From: Alphaproteobacteria bacterium
Lineage (GTDB): Bacteria; Pseudomonadota; Alphaproteobacteria; ATCC43930; CGMCC-115725
Assembly (NCBI GenBank): GCA_030039815.1
Contig: JASHUW010000164.1
Location: 1 to 8,769, forward strand
Reading direction: 5' to 3'
DNA length: 8,769 nt
Shown: positions 6,501 through 8,769 of the stretch, piece after piece
Layout: the number at the start of each line of letters is the position of its first letter
Position numbering within the stretch: the first letter of the stretch is position 1
The notes under the pieces: generated by a model
What the model saw: only the letters and a program-made list of their open reading frames with translations
The model's database searches: none
Told to the model about the DNA's origin: nothing
Made by a program: the position numbers and the translations under genes

Positions 6501-6719
6501 CGCGGCGATCGGTTGCTGCCGCCGTTGGCCCTGGCGCTTTGCCTTGAGAGGCGGAAGGCGGCACGGCTTCGGCCGAGCGGCGCGAAGCCCGGACGGTCCC
6601 GCTCGGATCATTGATCCTCGAACAGCGGCTCCGGGCGTCTCGCCGGGAGGCCCCGGCCGGCCGATCGCCGTCGACGGTACGAGCCGTCGAGGGCCTCGGC
6701 GAAGGGGAGCTGCTTGGAC

Positions 6720-8769
<2,050 letters not shown>

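Larger units (their letters stand above)
6320..6719. other. 400-bp non-coding region between divergent tldD and coxB
   Basis: No plausible gene is seen. Reading frames crossing it give Arg/Ala/Ser/Pro-rich sequence that only exists because of high GC. It should hold the tldD promoter on the - strand and the cox operon promoter on the + strand. Small inverted repeats visible on inspection are CTTGC-C-GCAAG (6437-6447), GGATCA-T-TGATCC (6605-6617) and CCGTCGACGG (6668-6677); GCCGTCGA also occurs twice (6667-6674 region and 6683-6690). The half of the region next to coxB is very GC-rich and could form a structured leader. No riboswitch class is recognised. Confidence 0.5.

Noticed and set aside
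5264..6547. 427-codon open frame on the + strand, opposite tldD
   Set aside because: It is the mirror of the TldD codons, His/Arg/Ala/Val-rich and without recognisable domains; TldD on the other strand is unambiguous.

Overview
The window is GC-rich bacterial chromosomal DNA that looks alphaproteobacterial. The evidence is the plant-like (GCS2) form of glutamate-cysteine ligase, the rsmE-gshA pairing, an aa3-type cytochrome c oxidase operon beginning ctaC/coxB-ctaD/coxA with tldD directly upstream and divergent, and a subunit I of the mitochondrial kind. I cannot place it to genus; Rhizobiales- or Rhodospirillales-like lineages fit best. No tRNA, rRNA, CRISPR array, transposase or phage gene is visible.

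Layout, left to right. Bases 2-112 (+) are the last 36 codons of an rsmE-like 16S rRNA methyltransferase. Bases 188-1555 (+) encode glutamate-cysteine ligase. Its end overlaps by 11 bp the start of a membrane acyltransferase of the Acyltransferase_3 family (1545-2744, +). That gene converges on a 659-residue exported glycoside-hydrolase-like protein (2741-4720, -), and the two genes share a CTAG tetranucleotide that supplies both stop codons. A 165-bp spacer (4721-4885) full of inverted repeats separates the hydrolase from tldD (4886-6319, -). A 400-bp non-coding stretch (6320-6719) lies between the divergent tldD and coxB genes. coxB (6720-7637, +) and the first 372 codons of ctaD/coxA (7652 to the window end, +) follow.

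Functionally, most of the window is housekeeping: ribosome modification, the first step of glutathione synthesis, the metallopeptidase subunit TldD, and the terminal oxidase of aerobic respiration. Subunit II keeps the CuA ligand set, with Gln at the position that is usually Glu. Subunit I keeps the heme, CuB, cross-linked Tyr, and D- and K-channel residues present in the sequenced part.

The accessory part is the acyltransferase and the hydrolase between gshA and tldD. The hydrolase has a signal peptide, a clan GH-A type catalytic core (Asn-Glu acid/base at 171-172, probable nucleophile Glu333) and a C-terminal domain that looks like a family 9-type carbohydrate-binding module. It is the least characterised gene here and the main candidate for new biochemistry. 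I see no convincing new multi-gene system.
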